A program made the translations under genes and the position numbers. This document shows positions 1 through 6,747 of a stretch of DNA of 34,794 bases, in pieces. The DNA lies in the NCBI GenBank assembly GCA_035653595.1, contig DASRBO010000068.1, positions 1-34,794 of the forward strand. Reading direction: 5' to 3'. The notes under the pieces are model-generated. The model saw only the letters and a program-made list of their open reading frames with translations, had not been told where the DNA came from and searched no databases. This DNA is from DASRBO01 sp035653595. Lineage in GTDB: Bacteria; Actinomycetota; Acidimicrobiia; Acidimicrobiales; JAJPHE01. The stretch's first letter is position 1. Each line of letters begins with the position of its first letter.

Positions 1-1
1 C

Positions 2-193
2 CCCCGGCTGGCCCCCCACCGCCCGGCCATGGAGGAGCGCCTGTCGGCGGTGGTGGGGGCGCCGGTGGCGGTCAAGCCCAAGCGGGCCGAGGGGGTGGGG
101 GCCCTCGGGCGGGGCGAGGGGGTGGCGTGCTGGGCGGTGGCCCTGCTCGAGTCGGCCGGACCGCCTGCTTCTTCGGGCCGAGAGCAGGCCTGA
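2..193 (+). CDS. ispF: 2-C-methyl-D-erythritol 2,4-cyclodiphosphate synthase, C-terminal part (cut by window edge)
   Basis: The reading frame is open from the left edge to a TGA at 191-193, giving 63 residues of the C-terminus only. It carries the IspF end signature: MEERLSAVVG, then VAVKPKRAEGVGALGRGEG, then VACWAVALL. This matches the family's K-[AP]-x-x-x-E-x-[LV]-G-x-x-G-R-x-E-G-[IV] stretch before the last helix. IspF closes the cyclic diphosphate ring of the non-mevalonate isoprenoid pathway in the cytoplasm. The stop overlaps the start of the next gene (TGATG), so it is translationally coupled to rlmB. The usual actinobacterial cysS between ispF and rlmB is absent here. The family call is firm for a fragment; the N-terminal metal ligands lie outside the window. 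Confidence 0.85.
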   Translation, partial: PRLAPHRPAMEERLSAVVGAPVAVKPKRAEGVGALGRGEGVACWAVALLESAGPPASSGREQA

Positions 194-1011
194 TGCCCCG
201 CCGCCCGGGCGAGCGGCCGGCTCCCCGGGGCCGCCGCCCCTCGCCGCCGCCGGGGCGCCGTCACCGGCCCGAGCGGGGCCTGGGCGGCGAGCAGGTCGAG
301 GGCCGCCGGGCGGTGGAGGAGCTGCTGGCCGCCCGCCGGCGGCGGGTGCACCAGCTGCTGGTGGCCGAGGGCCTCGAGCCCGCCCCCGTGCTGGAGCACA
401 TCCTTGCCCTGGCGTCCTCCCAGCGGGTGCCGGTGCGCTGGCTGGGACGCACCCGCCTCGACGCCGAGGCGCTGACCGACTCCCATCAGGGCGTGCTGGC
501 CCGGGCGGAGCCGCTGCCCGAGGCCGACCTCGAGGCCCTGGCCGGGGGTGGGGACCTCCCGTTCCTGGTGGTGGTGGAGGGCGTCACCGACCCCCACAAC
601 CTAGGGGCGATCATCCGCACCGCCGAGTTCGCCGGCGCCAGTGGGATGGTCCTGGCCCGTCACGGGGCCGCCCGCATCACCCCGGCGGTGGCCAAGGCGG
701 CCGCTGGCTCGATCGAGCACCTCCCGCTGTCCCTGGTCCCCCGCATCCCGTCGGCCCTTCAGGAGCTGGGCCGGGCGGGGGTGTGGACGGTCGGGCTCGA
801 CGCCGACGCCCGGGCGCCCCTGTTCGGCCTCGAGCTGGCCGACCGCCCCCTGGCCCTGGTGCTTGGCTCGGAGGGTCGGGGGCTGTCCCGCCTGGCCCGT
901 CAGCGCTGCGACGTGCTGGTGTCCATCCCCCGGCGGGGCCGGACCGAGTCGCTGAACGTGTCGGCCGCCGCCGCCGTGGCCTGCTTCGAGGTGGCCCGCC
1001 GGCGGGGCTGA
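193..1011 (+). CDS. rlmB: 23S rRNA 2'-O-ribose methyltransferase, RlmB/TrmH (SPOUT) family
   Basis: This is a 272-residue protein starting at the ATG that overlaps the ispF stop; upstream in-frame starts lie inside ispF. After a basic Arg/Pro-rich N-terminus comes the substrate-binding domain (about residues 33-105), then the SPOUT knot. Motif 1 is EGVTDPHNLGAIIRT (129-143, with the conserved Asn136). Motif 2 is LGSEGRGLS (224-232). Motif 3 is SIPRRGRTESLNVSAA (244-259, with the Asn that contacts SAM). The family methylates a G ribose in the peptidyl-transferase region of 23S rRNA (G2251 in E. coli). Which nucleotide is modified here is inferred from RlmB. The order rlmB then a sigH-type gene is the same as in Bacillus. 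Confidence 0.9.
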   Translation: MPRRPGERPAPRGRRPSPPPGRRHRPERGLGGEQVEGRRAVEELLAARRRRVHQLLVAEGLEPAPVLEHILALASSQRVPVRWLGRTRLDAEALTDSHQGVLARAEPLPEADLEALAGGGDLPFLVVVEGVTDPHNLGAIIRTAEFAGASGMVLARHGAARITPAVAKAAAGSIEHLPLSLVPRIPSALQELGRAGVWTVGLDADARAPLFGLELADRPLALVLGSEGRGLSRLARQRCDVLVSIPRRGRTESLNVSAAAAVACFEVARRRG

Positions 1012-1062
1012 GTCGCTTTCCAGCCTCTGCCACTCAGGGCGGGGGACGAAAGTGTCCTATTC

Positions 1063-1095
1063 CCCAAATTGAACCGGATATTCCGGAAATTTGGG
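1063..1095. promoter_or_regulatory. AT-rich dyad upstream of the sigma-factor promoter
   Basis: Two nested inverted repeats are visible. The outer arms are CCCAAATT (1063-1070) and AATTTGGG (1088-1095). The inner arms are CCGGA (1074-1078) and TCCGG (1082-1086), around a TAT loop. The site is distinctly AT-rich against its surroundings and ends 20 bp before the -35 box at 1115. It could be an activator or repressor site for the sigma factor. It could also be a weak rlmB terminator, but no T-run follows, which favours a protein-binding site. Confidence 0.45.
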
Positions 1096-1114
1096 AGCTC
1101 ACCCCGTGTGACCA

Positions 1115-1144
1115 TTGACACTCTCCGTAGGGCGTGGCTATAAG
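1115..1144 (+). promoter_or_regulatory. Strong sigma-70-type promoter of the sigH-like gene
   Basis: A perfect -35 box TTGACA (1115-1120) and a near-perfect -10 box TATAAG (1139-1144) are separated by 18 bp. Transcription should begin near 1151, leaving a leader of about 70 nt before the ATG at 1220. This is the closest match to the housekeeping consensus in the window. It also shows that the in-frame TTG at 1115 lies inside the promoter and cannot be the start codon. Confidence 0.75.
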
Positions 1145-1219
1145 TACCTAGTCCTTACGGGGCACCTGCGGCACCACCCTTCCGAACCACCACACACCAC
1201 ACCACAACGGGAGCACAGC

Positions 1220-1882
1220 ATGGCGAACCTGAGCGACGCCCTCGACCGAGGCGACCTGACCGACGAGGAACTGGCCCAGCGGTTCCAGCTGGGCGACGAG
1301 GGCGCCCTCAACCTCCTGATGGAGCGCTACCGCCGCTTCGCCCGGGCCAAGGCCCGGGGCTACTTCCTGGTGGGCGCCGATGCCGACGATGTCGAGCAGG
1401 AGGGCATGATCGGCCTGTTCAAGGCCGCCCGCGACTTCCGGCCCGACCGCGAGTCGTCCTTCCGGGCCTTCGCCGAGCTGTGCGTGACCAGGCAGGTGAT
1501 AACGGCCATCAAGACCGCCACCCGCCAGAAGCACCAGCCCCTCAACCAGTACGTCTCCATCTCCTCGTCCCGGACGCCGGACGACAGCAACGACCGCTTC
1601 GCCGACGAGATCCTCGATGGCCACCACACCCCCGACCCGGCCGAGCAGGTCGTGGCCAAGGAGCGGATCGCCCGCATGCGCCGCTCGATGGCGGAGATGC
1701 TCTCGGGCCTCGAGGTCGAGGTGCTGGCCCTCTACGTCGAGGGCCGCTCCTACCAGGAGATCGGCTCCCAGCTGCAGCGGCACGTGAAGTCGATCGACAA
1801 CGCCCTGCAGCGCATCAAGCGCAAGCTCGACGTCCACCTGGCCAACGAGCGGGCCGAGGAGCTCGAGTCGCTGGTCGCCTGA
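1220..1882 (+). CDS. sigH: RNA polymerase sigma factor, SigH (Spo0H)-like sigma-70 family
   Basis: This is a 220-residue sigma factor. The ATG is chosen because GGGAG at 1209-1213 sits 6 nt upstream and because the longer frame would start inside the promoter. Region 2 covers about residues 29-100 and includes the core-binding and -10 recognition stretch DVEQEGMIGLFKAARDF (57-73). Region 4 covers about 158-205 and includes the helix-turn-helix SYQEIGSQLQRHVKSIDNAL. The length and the missing regions 1.1 and 3 fit the Spo0H/SigH group, as do the linker residues TRQKHQPLNQYVS. In Bacillus the homologue drives stationary-phase and sporulation entry; here the regulon is unknown. No anti-sigma gene is adjacent, so control is probably transcriptional. 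The symbol denotes family, not mycobacterial SigH, which is an ECF factor. Confidence 0.85.
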   Translation: MANLSDALDRGDLTDEELAQRFQLGDEGALNLLMERYRRFARAKARGYFLVGADADDVEQEGMIGLFKAARDFRPDRESSFRAFAELCVTRQVITAIKTATRQKHQPLNQYVSISSSRTPDDSNDRFADEILDGHHTPDPAEQVVAKERIARMRRSMAEMLSGLEVEVLALYVEGRSYQEIGSQLQRHVKSIDNALQRIKRKLDVHLANERAEELESLVA

Positions 1883-1984
1883 CCGGCCCGGTCTGACGCC
1901 CGGGCGGCACGCCCGCCCCCAACATTTTCCTGGCCCGGCTCCGGCCCGCCGCCCTCCGATCGCCTGCTCCGGTTCGGTCACCGT

Positions 1985-2016
1985 CGCCGCGCCGCCGCGC
2001 CGCCGCGCCGCCGCGC
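1985..2016. repeat. Four tandem copies of the 8-mer CGCCGCGC
   Basis: Four perfect head-to-tail copies of CGCCGCGC occupy 1985-1992, 1993-2000, 2001-2008 and 2009-2016, followed by a partial fifth. The array lies in the 280-bp gap between the sigma factor and the TetR gene and runs directly into a perfect hairpin. Such a tract is prone to slippage, so copy number may vary between strains. Confidence 0.85.
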
Positions 2017-2034
2017 CGCTCGCAGCGGCGCGGC
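2010..2034 (+). terminator. Perfect 11-bp hairpin after the sigma-factor gene (possible terminator)
   Basis: Arms GCCGCGCCGCT (2010-2020) and AGCGGCGCGGC (2024-2034) pair perfectly around a CGC loop. It lies about 130 bp after the sigma-factor stop. No U-tract follows, so it would be a GC-hairpin terminator of the kind common in high-GC actinobacteria, or a processing barrier. Confidence 0.45.
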
Positions 2035-2113
2035 TCCGGCCGCCCCCGCCGCTCATGCCAGTGGGCCACACCCCGGCTGTCCGGACCAACCGGAGCGGCA
2101 ACTCCGGCAATTG

Positions 2114-2156
2114 TTACAGGCAGTGTAATTTGACCTGGCAAGCAATCCTGTAGTCT
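2114..2156 (+). promoter_or_regulatory. TetR-gene promoter with a candidate autoregulatory operator
   Basis: An inverted repeat TTACA (2114-2118), GGCAG, TGTAA (2124-2128) abuts a -35-like TTGACC (2130-2135). A -10-like TAGTCT (2151-2156) ends 6 nt before the ATG at 2163, the spacing of a leaderless transcript. The dyad sits where a TetR dimer would block polymerase, so self-repression of the regulator-exporter operon is likely. The 15-bp spacer is short, so the -35 assignment is weak. Confidence 0.5.
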
Positions 2157-2162
2157 GTGCAG

Positions 2163-2828
2163 ATGTCTGCAGCGAGCACTCAGGTGGAGGCGGCCGCCCC
2201 GACCCGGCGGGAGCGCAAGAAGCGGGCCACCCGCATGGCCCTCAAGGCCGCCGCCATCGACCTGGTGGCGGAGCGGGGCCTGGCCAACGTCACCGTGGAG
2301 GACATCGCCGACGCCGTTGACGTGTCCGTGCGCACCTTCTTCAACTACTTCGCCTCCAAGGAGGCGGCCGTGGTCGGCGACGACCCTGAGCGGGTGGCCG
2401 AAATGAAGGCCGAGCTGCTGGGCCAGCCGGCCGACCTGTGCCCACTGGAGGCCCTTCGCCGGGTGCTGGTGTCGCGCCTGGCGGCCATGCGCGAGGCCAT
2501 CGGCCTGTCCGGCGAGGACGACGCCGTGTGGGCCCGCCGCCTCGCCGCCGTCAGGTCCCAGCCCGAGGTGGCCTCGGCCTACGCCAAGCACCTCCTCGTG
2601 CTGGAGGCCGCCCTCACCGACGCGTTGGTGGAGCGGGCCGGGGGGGACGAGGCCGTGCGCTTCGACGCCGCCGTGGCCACCGCCGCTGCCGTGGGTGCCA
2701 TGCGCTCGGCGGCCTCGCAGTGGGGCGGTGAAGGCGGCACCGAGGCACTGGTGCGGCTCGCCGACCGGGCCATCGAGATGGTGGCCACCGGATTCAGGGC
2801 CGCCGAGCCTGCCGGGGCCGGATCGTGA
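2163..2828 (+). CDS. TetR/AcrR family transcriptional regulator
   Basis: This is a 221-residue one-domain-plus-ligand-domain repressor. A basic arm (TRRERKKRATRMALK, residues 14-28) precedes the TetR helix-turn-helix, with VTVEDIADAVDVSVRTFFNY around residues 43-62. The FFNYFASKE sequence after the recognition helix is typical of the family. Residues 80-221 are helical and form the presumed ligand pocket, which cannot be assigned a ligand. The ATG at 2163 is preferred over the GTG at 2157 because a TAGTCT -10 box ends at 2156. The gene overlaps the downstream MFS exporter by 4 bp (GTGA), so it very probably controls that exporter and itself. Confidence 0.88.
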   Translation: MSAASTQVEAAAPTRRERKKRATRMALKAAAIDLVAERGLANVTVEDIADAVDVSVRTFFNYFASKEAAVVGDDPERVAEMKAELLGQPADLCPLEALRRVLVSRLAAMREAIGLSGEDDAVWARRLAAVRSQPEVASAYAKHLLVLEAALTDALVERAGGDEAVRFDAAVATAAAVGAMRSAASQWGGEGGTEALVRLADRAIEMVATGFRAAEPAGAGS

Positions 2829-4429
2829 CCGCGACCGTGGAGCGGTCCGAGGCCGTCTTCGGGCTCTCGCACCGGCGGATCCTGGTGATCATCGGCGCCC
2901 TCATGCTTGGCATGCTGCTGGCCGCCCTCGACCAGACCATCGTCTCCACCGCCCTGCCGACCATCGTCGCCGACCTCCACGGCGGCTCCCACATCGCCTG
3001 GGTGGTGACGTCCTACATGCTGGCCGCCACCGTGGCCACGCCGCTGTGGGGCAAGCTCGGCGACCAGTACGGGCGCAAGGGCTTCTTCCAGGCGTCCATC
3101 GTGCTGTTCCTGGTCGGATCGATCTTCTCCGGTCTGAGCCGCTCCATGGTCATGCTCATCGCCTTCCGGGCCCTGCAGGGCCTCGGCGGCGGCGGCCTCA
3201 TGGTCGGGGCCCAGGCCATCGTGGGCGACATCGTCCCGCCGCGGGAGCGGGGTCGCTACCAGGGTTTGTTCGGGGCCACCTTCGCCCTGGCCAGCATCGT
3301 CGGGCCGCTCCTGGGTGGGGTGTTCGTCGATGACCTGTCGTGGCGGTGGATCTTCTACATCAACCTGCCGGTCGGGGCGGTGGCCCTGGCCGTAATCGCC
3401 AGCCGGGTGCCCGGGCAGTTGCGCCGGGTGCACCACGACATCGACTACCTAGGCATCGTCCTGCTCAGCCTGGGCGTGGCCGCCCTGGTCCTGGTGACCA
3501 GCCTGGGGGGCACCACCTACGCCTGGAGTTCCGCCCCCGTCGTCGCCTTCGCCGTGTCCGGGGCCGTGCTACTGGTGGCCTTCACGTTCGTGGAGCGCCG
3601 GGCCAAGGAGCCGGTGCTGCCTCTGCACCTGTTCTCGATCCGGACGTTCTGGGTGTCGAGCACGGTCGGCTTCATCGTCGGCTTCGCCATGTTCGGCGCC
3701 ATAACGTTCCTGCCGCTGTTCTTCCAGACGGTGAAGGGAGCCAGCCCGACGGCGTCGGGCCTGCGCCTCCTCCCGCTGATGGCCGGCATGCTCACCGTTT
3801 CGATCGCCTCGGGCCAGATGATCTCCCGGACCGGTCGCTACCGCGCCTTCCCCATCGCCGGCACGGCCATCATCTCCCTCGGCCTGTTCCTGCTGTCCAC
3901 CCTCACCCCCACCACCAGCGCCGGCCTGGGGGCCCTGTACCTGGTGGTCTTGGGGGTCGGCCTGGGCTCGGTCATGCAGGTTCTGGTGCTGATAACCCAG
4001 AACGCCGTGCCCCAGAGCGAGCTGGGGGTGGCCACCTCGGGGGCGACCTTCTTCCGCTCGATCGGGGGCTCGTTCGGGGCGGCCATCTTCGGCGCCATCT
4101 TCTCCAACGTGCTGGTGGGACGGCTGGCGGCCCAGCTCCACGGGGTGACCCTGCCCCTCCGGGGCGGGACGGCCAGCGTCACCCCCGCCATCCTCGACCG
4201 CCTGCCGGCGCCGATCCACCACGGGTTCATCACCGCCTATGCCAGCTCGATGCAGACCGTGTTCCTCATCGCCGTCCCCATCGCCCTGCTGGCCTTCGCC
4301 TTCACGTGGCTGCTCCCGCACGTGGAGCTGCGGCGGGAGCCCGGGGCCCCCGAGCAGCTGCCGGCGGTCGATCTCCCCGTGGCGGGGACCGTCGAGCACG
4401 CCGAGGCCGAGGTGGCCGCCCGGTACTGA
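2825..4429 (+). CDS. MFS drug exporter, DHA2 family (14 transmembrane helices, EmrB/QacA type)
   Basis: This is a 534-residue integral membrane protein starting with GTG and overlapping the TetR stop. Helix 1 carries the DHA2 sequence LGMLLAALDQTIVSTALP. The loop 2-3 motif A is GKLGDQYGRKG. The antiporter motif C with its DHA2 extension reads GPLLGGVFVD, then WRWIFYINLPVG, near residues 160-190. About 14 hydrophobic segments follow to residue 500, then a hydrophilic tail rich in Glu, Ala and Val. Members export drugs, dyes or metabolites in exchange for protons; the substrate cannot be read from sequence. Coupling to an adjacent TetR gene is the standard arrangement for an inducible efflux pump. 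Confidence 0.9.
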   Translation: MTATVERSEAVFGLSHRRILVIIGALMLGMLLAALDQTIVSTALPTIVADLHGGSHIAWVVTSYMLAATVATPLWGKLGDQYGRKGFFQASIVLFLVGSIFSGLSRSMVMLIAFRALQGLGGGGLMVGAQAIVGDIVPPRERGRYQGLFGATFALASIVGPLLGGVFVDDLSWRWIFYINLPVGAVALAVIASRVPGQLRRVHHDIDYLGIVLLSLGVAALVLVTSLGGTTYAWSSAPVVAFAVSGAVLLVAFTFVERRAKEPVLPLHLFSIRTFWVSSTVGFIVGFAMFGAITFLPLFFQTVKGASPTASGLRLLPLMAGMLTVSIASGQMISRTGRYRAFPIAGTAIISLGLFLLSTLTPTTSAGLGALYLVVLGVGLGSVMQVLVLITQNAVPQSELGVATSGATFFRSIGGSFGAAIFGAIFSNVLVGRLAAQLHGVTLPLRGGTASVTPAILDRLPAPIHHGFITAYASSMQTVFLIAVPIALLAFAFTWLLPHVELRREPGAPEQLPAVDLPVAGTVEHAEAEVAARY

Positions 4430-4442
4430 CCCGGGGCCTCCC

Positions 4443-4544
4443 GTAGGGCCGTTAGACCCTACTGCCCGGTCCTACGCCCTCTTACCCTGAACCCGCTCGC
4501 CTGTTGGGCGGGCACAGGCGAGTGCGTGCAGGCACACCCTGCAC
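4443..4544 (+). promoter_or_regulatory. Possible promoter and hairpin region upstream of the sugar ABC operon
   Basis: Three elements are visible. An inverted repeat GTAGGG (4443-4448) and CCCTAC (4457-4462) could be an operator. A -10-like TACCCT lies at 4483-4488, with no good -35. A 7-bp hairpin GTGCAGG (4526-4532), loop CACAC, CCTGCAC (4538-4544) ends 3 nt before the Shine-Dalgarno GGGAGG at 4548. The hairpin could affect initiation of the binding-protein gene. No regulator gene is adjacent. The assignments are tentative. Confidence 0.3.
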
Positions 4545-4563
4545 CCAGGGAGGTCACGGACAA

Positions 4564-5844
4564 ATGCACATTGTTGGCAAGAGGCGACCCACGAGGCAGT
4601 GGGGCGCCGCCGTCGCCGTGATCTCGGTGGCGGGGCTGACGGCGGCCGCATGCGGAAGCAGCAGCCCGTCGACCTCGTCCTCGTCGACCACCACCACCCG
4701 GGCGGCGGCCGGGGTGCCCGGCGACCTGAGCGTGAGCTCCTTCGACGTCAACCTCTCCTACATGGCCAAGCTCAAGGGGCTCACCGCCTCGGGCCAGGGC
4801 ATGGTGGGCGTGATCCTTCCGGACACCACCTCTTCGACCCGGTACGTCAACTTCGACGCCCCCTACCTGACCAAGGCGTTCCAGCAGGCTGGCTACAGCT
4901 CGTCCCAGTACAAGATCGACAACGCCCAGGGGGTCGACGCCACCGAGCTGGCCCTGGCCCAGGCAGACATCTCCCAGGGCGCCAAGGTCCTCATCTTCGA
5001 CCCACTCGACAGCACGGTGGGGGCCCAGGTCCAGTCCTATGCCGCCTCCCACGGCGTGGCCCTGATCAGCTATGACCGGGCAACGTTCGTGGGCACCAAC
5101 ACCTACTACGTGAGCTTCGACAACGTGCAGGTGGGCAAGCTGATCGGCCAGGGCTTCGTCTCCTGCGTGTCGGACTGGAACGTCTCCAACCCGCAGGTGT
5201 TCACCCTCAACGGCGGCGAGGACACCGATCCCAATGCGGTCTCCTTCGCCCAGGGCTACAACTCGGTGGTGTGGGGCAGCACGACCACGCCGCTGCCGGC
5301 CGGCACCAGCAACAGCAAGGGCTGGAAGCTGGTCGGTGACCAGATCACCCCGGGCTGGGTCAACGCCACCGGTGGCACCATCTTCCAGCAGCAGTTCACC
5401 GCCCATCCGAGCATCAACGCCACCATCGAGGCCAACGACGGCCTGGCCAACGCCGTGGTCACCGTCCTCAAGAACAAGGGCGTTGCCGCCAAGAAGATCC
5501 CGACCACCGGTCAGGACGCCACCCTGCAGGGCATGGAGAACGTCCTCCAGGGCTACCAGTGCGGGTCGGTCTACAAGCCGATCTACCTGGAGGCTCAGGA
5601 TGCCGTGTCGCTGGCGACCATCCTGCGGGCAGGCAAGAACCCGCCCACGGCGTTGGTGAACTCCACCACCAGCCCGCCCAAGGGAGTCACCGGCTCCACC
5701 CAGCCGGCGTCGCTGTTGACCCCGGTCTGGGTCAACGTCTCCAACATGAACTCCACCGTCATCAAGGACAAGTTCATCGACGCCTCGACGCTGTGCACCG
5801 CCGTCGGCGCCAGCGTCTGCACCGCTGCCGGCATCAGCTCGTAG
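4564..5844 (+). CDS. Sugar ABC transporter substrate-binding lipoprotein, xylose (XylF)-like
   Basis: This is a 426-residue secreted lipoprotein. The ATG is supported by GGGAGG 10 nt upstream. The signal peptide has basic residues RRPTRQW, a hydrophobic stretch VAVISVAGLTAAA and a lipid-accepting Cys in TAAAC-GSS (about residue 31). A Ser/Thr-rich tether follows. The mature domain is a periplasmic-binding-protein type 1 fold (Peripla_BP_4). It includes ISYDRATFVGTNTYYVSFDN, which resembles the XylF signature, and DATLQGMENVLQGYQ near the second lobe. It would deliver a pentose or related sugar to the permease encoded at 6744. The ligand is inferred. A strong hairpin follows the gene and probably keeps its mRNA in excess over the two downstream subunits. 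Confidence 0.87.
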   Translation: MHIVGKRRPTRQWGAAVAVISVAGLTAAACGSSSPSTSSSSTTTTRAAAGVPGDLSVSSFDVNLSYMAKLKGLTASGQGMVGVILPDTTSSTRYVNFDAPYLTKAFQQAGYSSSQYKIDNAQGVDATELALAQADISQGAKVLIFDPLDSTVGAQVQSYAASHGVALISYDRATFVGTNTYYVSFDNVQVGKLIGQGFVSCVSDWNVSNPQVFTLNGGEDTDPNAVSFAQGYNSVVWGSTTTPLPAGTSNSKGWKLVGDQITPGWVNATGGTIFQQQFTAHPSINATIEANDGLANAVVTVLKNKGVAAKKIPTTGQDATLQGMENVLQGYQCGSVYKPIYLEAQDAVSLATILRAGKNPPTALVNSTTSPPKGVTGSTQPASLLTPVWVNVSNMNSTVIKDKFIDASTLCTAVGASVCTAAGISS

Positions 5845-5870
5845 CGGGGTAGGGGAGCACCGACCATGCC

Positions 5871-5901
5871 GGACCGTCGCCGCTCACCGCGGCGGCGGTC
5901 C
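5871..5901 (+). terminator. Intercistronic hairpin between binding-protein and ATPase genes
   Basis: Arms GGACCGTCGCCGC (5871-5883) and GCGGCGGCGGTCC (5889-5901) form a 13-bp stem with a single G-U pair and a TCACC loop. There is no U-run. A stable stem after the binding-protein gene and before the ATPase is common in sugar ABC operons. There it stabilises the upstream message or partly terminates transcription. Confidence 0.55.
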
Positions 5902-5950
5902 TGCGTTCTCCCGAACCCGGTCCTACCGTGGTCGCGGCGAAAGGGGTGAC

Positions 5951-6747
5951 ATGACCGACGCCCGGCCCGAATGGGCCCAGCTGGCGGTGAGAGGCCTCTA
6001 CAAGAGCTTCGGCGCCGTCCAGGCGCTGGCCGACGTGGACCTGGACGTCCCGGCCGGCCAGGTGACCGCCCTGTGCGGTGACAACGGCGCAGGCAGTCGG
6101 TGCTGATCAAGTGCATCGCCGGCATCCACGAGCCCGACCGCGGTCACATGTACTGGAACGGCCGGCCGGTGCGGATCCGGAGCGCCCACGACGCCTCCGC
6201 CCTCGGCATCGAGACCGTCTACCAGGACCTGGCCCTGGCCGACAACCTCGACATCGTCCAGAACATGTTCCTCGGGCGCGAGAGGCTGCGTCACCGCCTT
6301 CTCGACGAGAACGACATGGAGCGGGCGGCCGGCGAGACCCTGGCCCGGCTGGGGGTGACGACCGTGCGCTCGATCCGCCAGCCCGTCGGGTCCCTTTCGG
6401 GGGGCCAGCGCCAGTCGGTGGCGGTGGCCAAGGCCGTCATGTGGAACTCGAAGATGGTCATCCTGGACGAGCCCACCGCGGCCCTCGGGGTGACCCAGAC
6501 GGCCATGGTGCTCGACCTGGTCCGCCGCCTGCGGGACCACGGACTCGGCGTCCTGCTCATCTCCCACAACCTCAACGACGTCTTCGCCGTGGGCGACCGC
6601 ATCGCCGTGCTGTACCTGGGGCGCATGGTGGTCCAGGCGGAGGCGGCCAGCCTCGACCGGCAGAGCGCGGTGGAGTACATGACCACCGGCGGCTTCGGCC
6701 TGACGCCGGTGGGGGGTCGCCCGGACGGCACCGGAGCCGGGCTGTGA
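5951..6747 (+). pseudogene. Sugar ABC transporter ATP-binding protein, frameshifted in the Walker A motif
   Basis: The frame from the ATG at 5951 reads a normal ABC ATPase N-terminus (LYKSFGAVQALADVDL, then ALCGDNGAG). It then hits TGA at 6104-6106. In the -1 frame the protein continues as SVLIKCIAGIHEPDRG to a stop at 6747. One A is missing near 6095: GGC-AG-TCG stands where GGC-AAG-TCG is expected, so the lost base is in the catalytic Walker A lysine codon. Corrected, the protein has 265 residues, the usual size of single-domain FrcA-type ATPases. The signature is LSGGQRQSVAVAKAV, Walker B is MVILDEPTAAL and the H-loop is LLISHN. The rest shows no decay and ends overlapping the permease start. 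Either this is a recent mutation or a sequencing error; the second is at least as likely. Confidence 0.8.

Noticed and set aside
1115..1219. N-terminal extension of the sigma factor from a TTG at 1115
   Set aside because: The TTG is part of the TTGACA -35 box, so it cannot be in the mRNA. The ATG at 1220 has a ribosome site.
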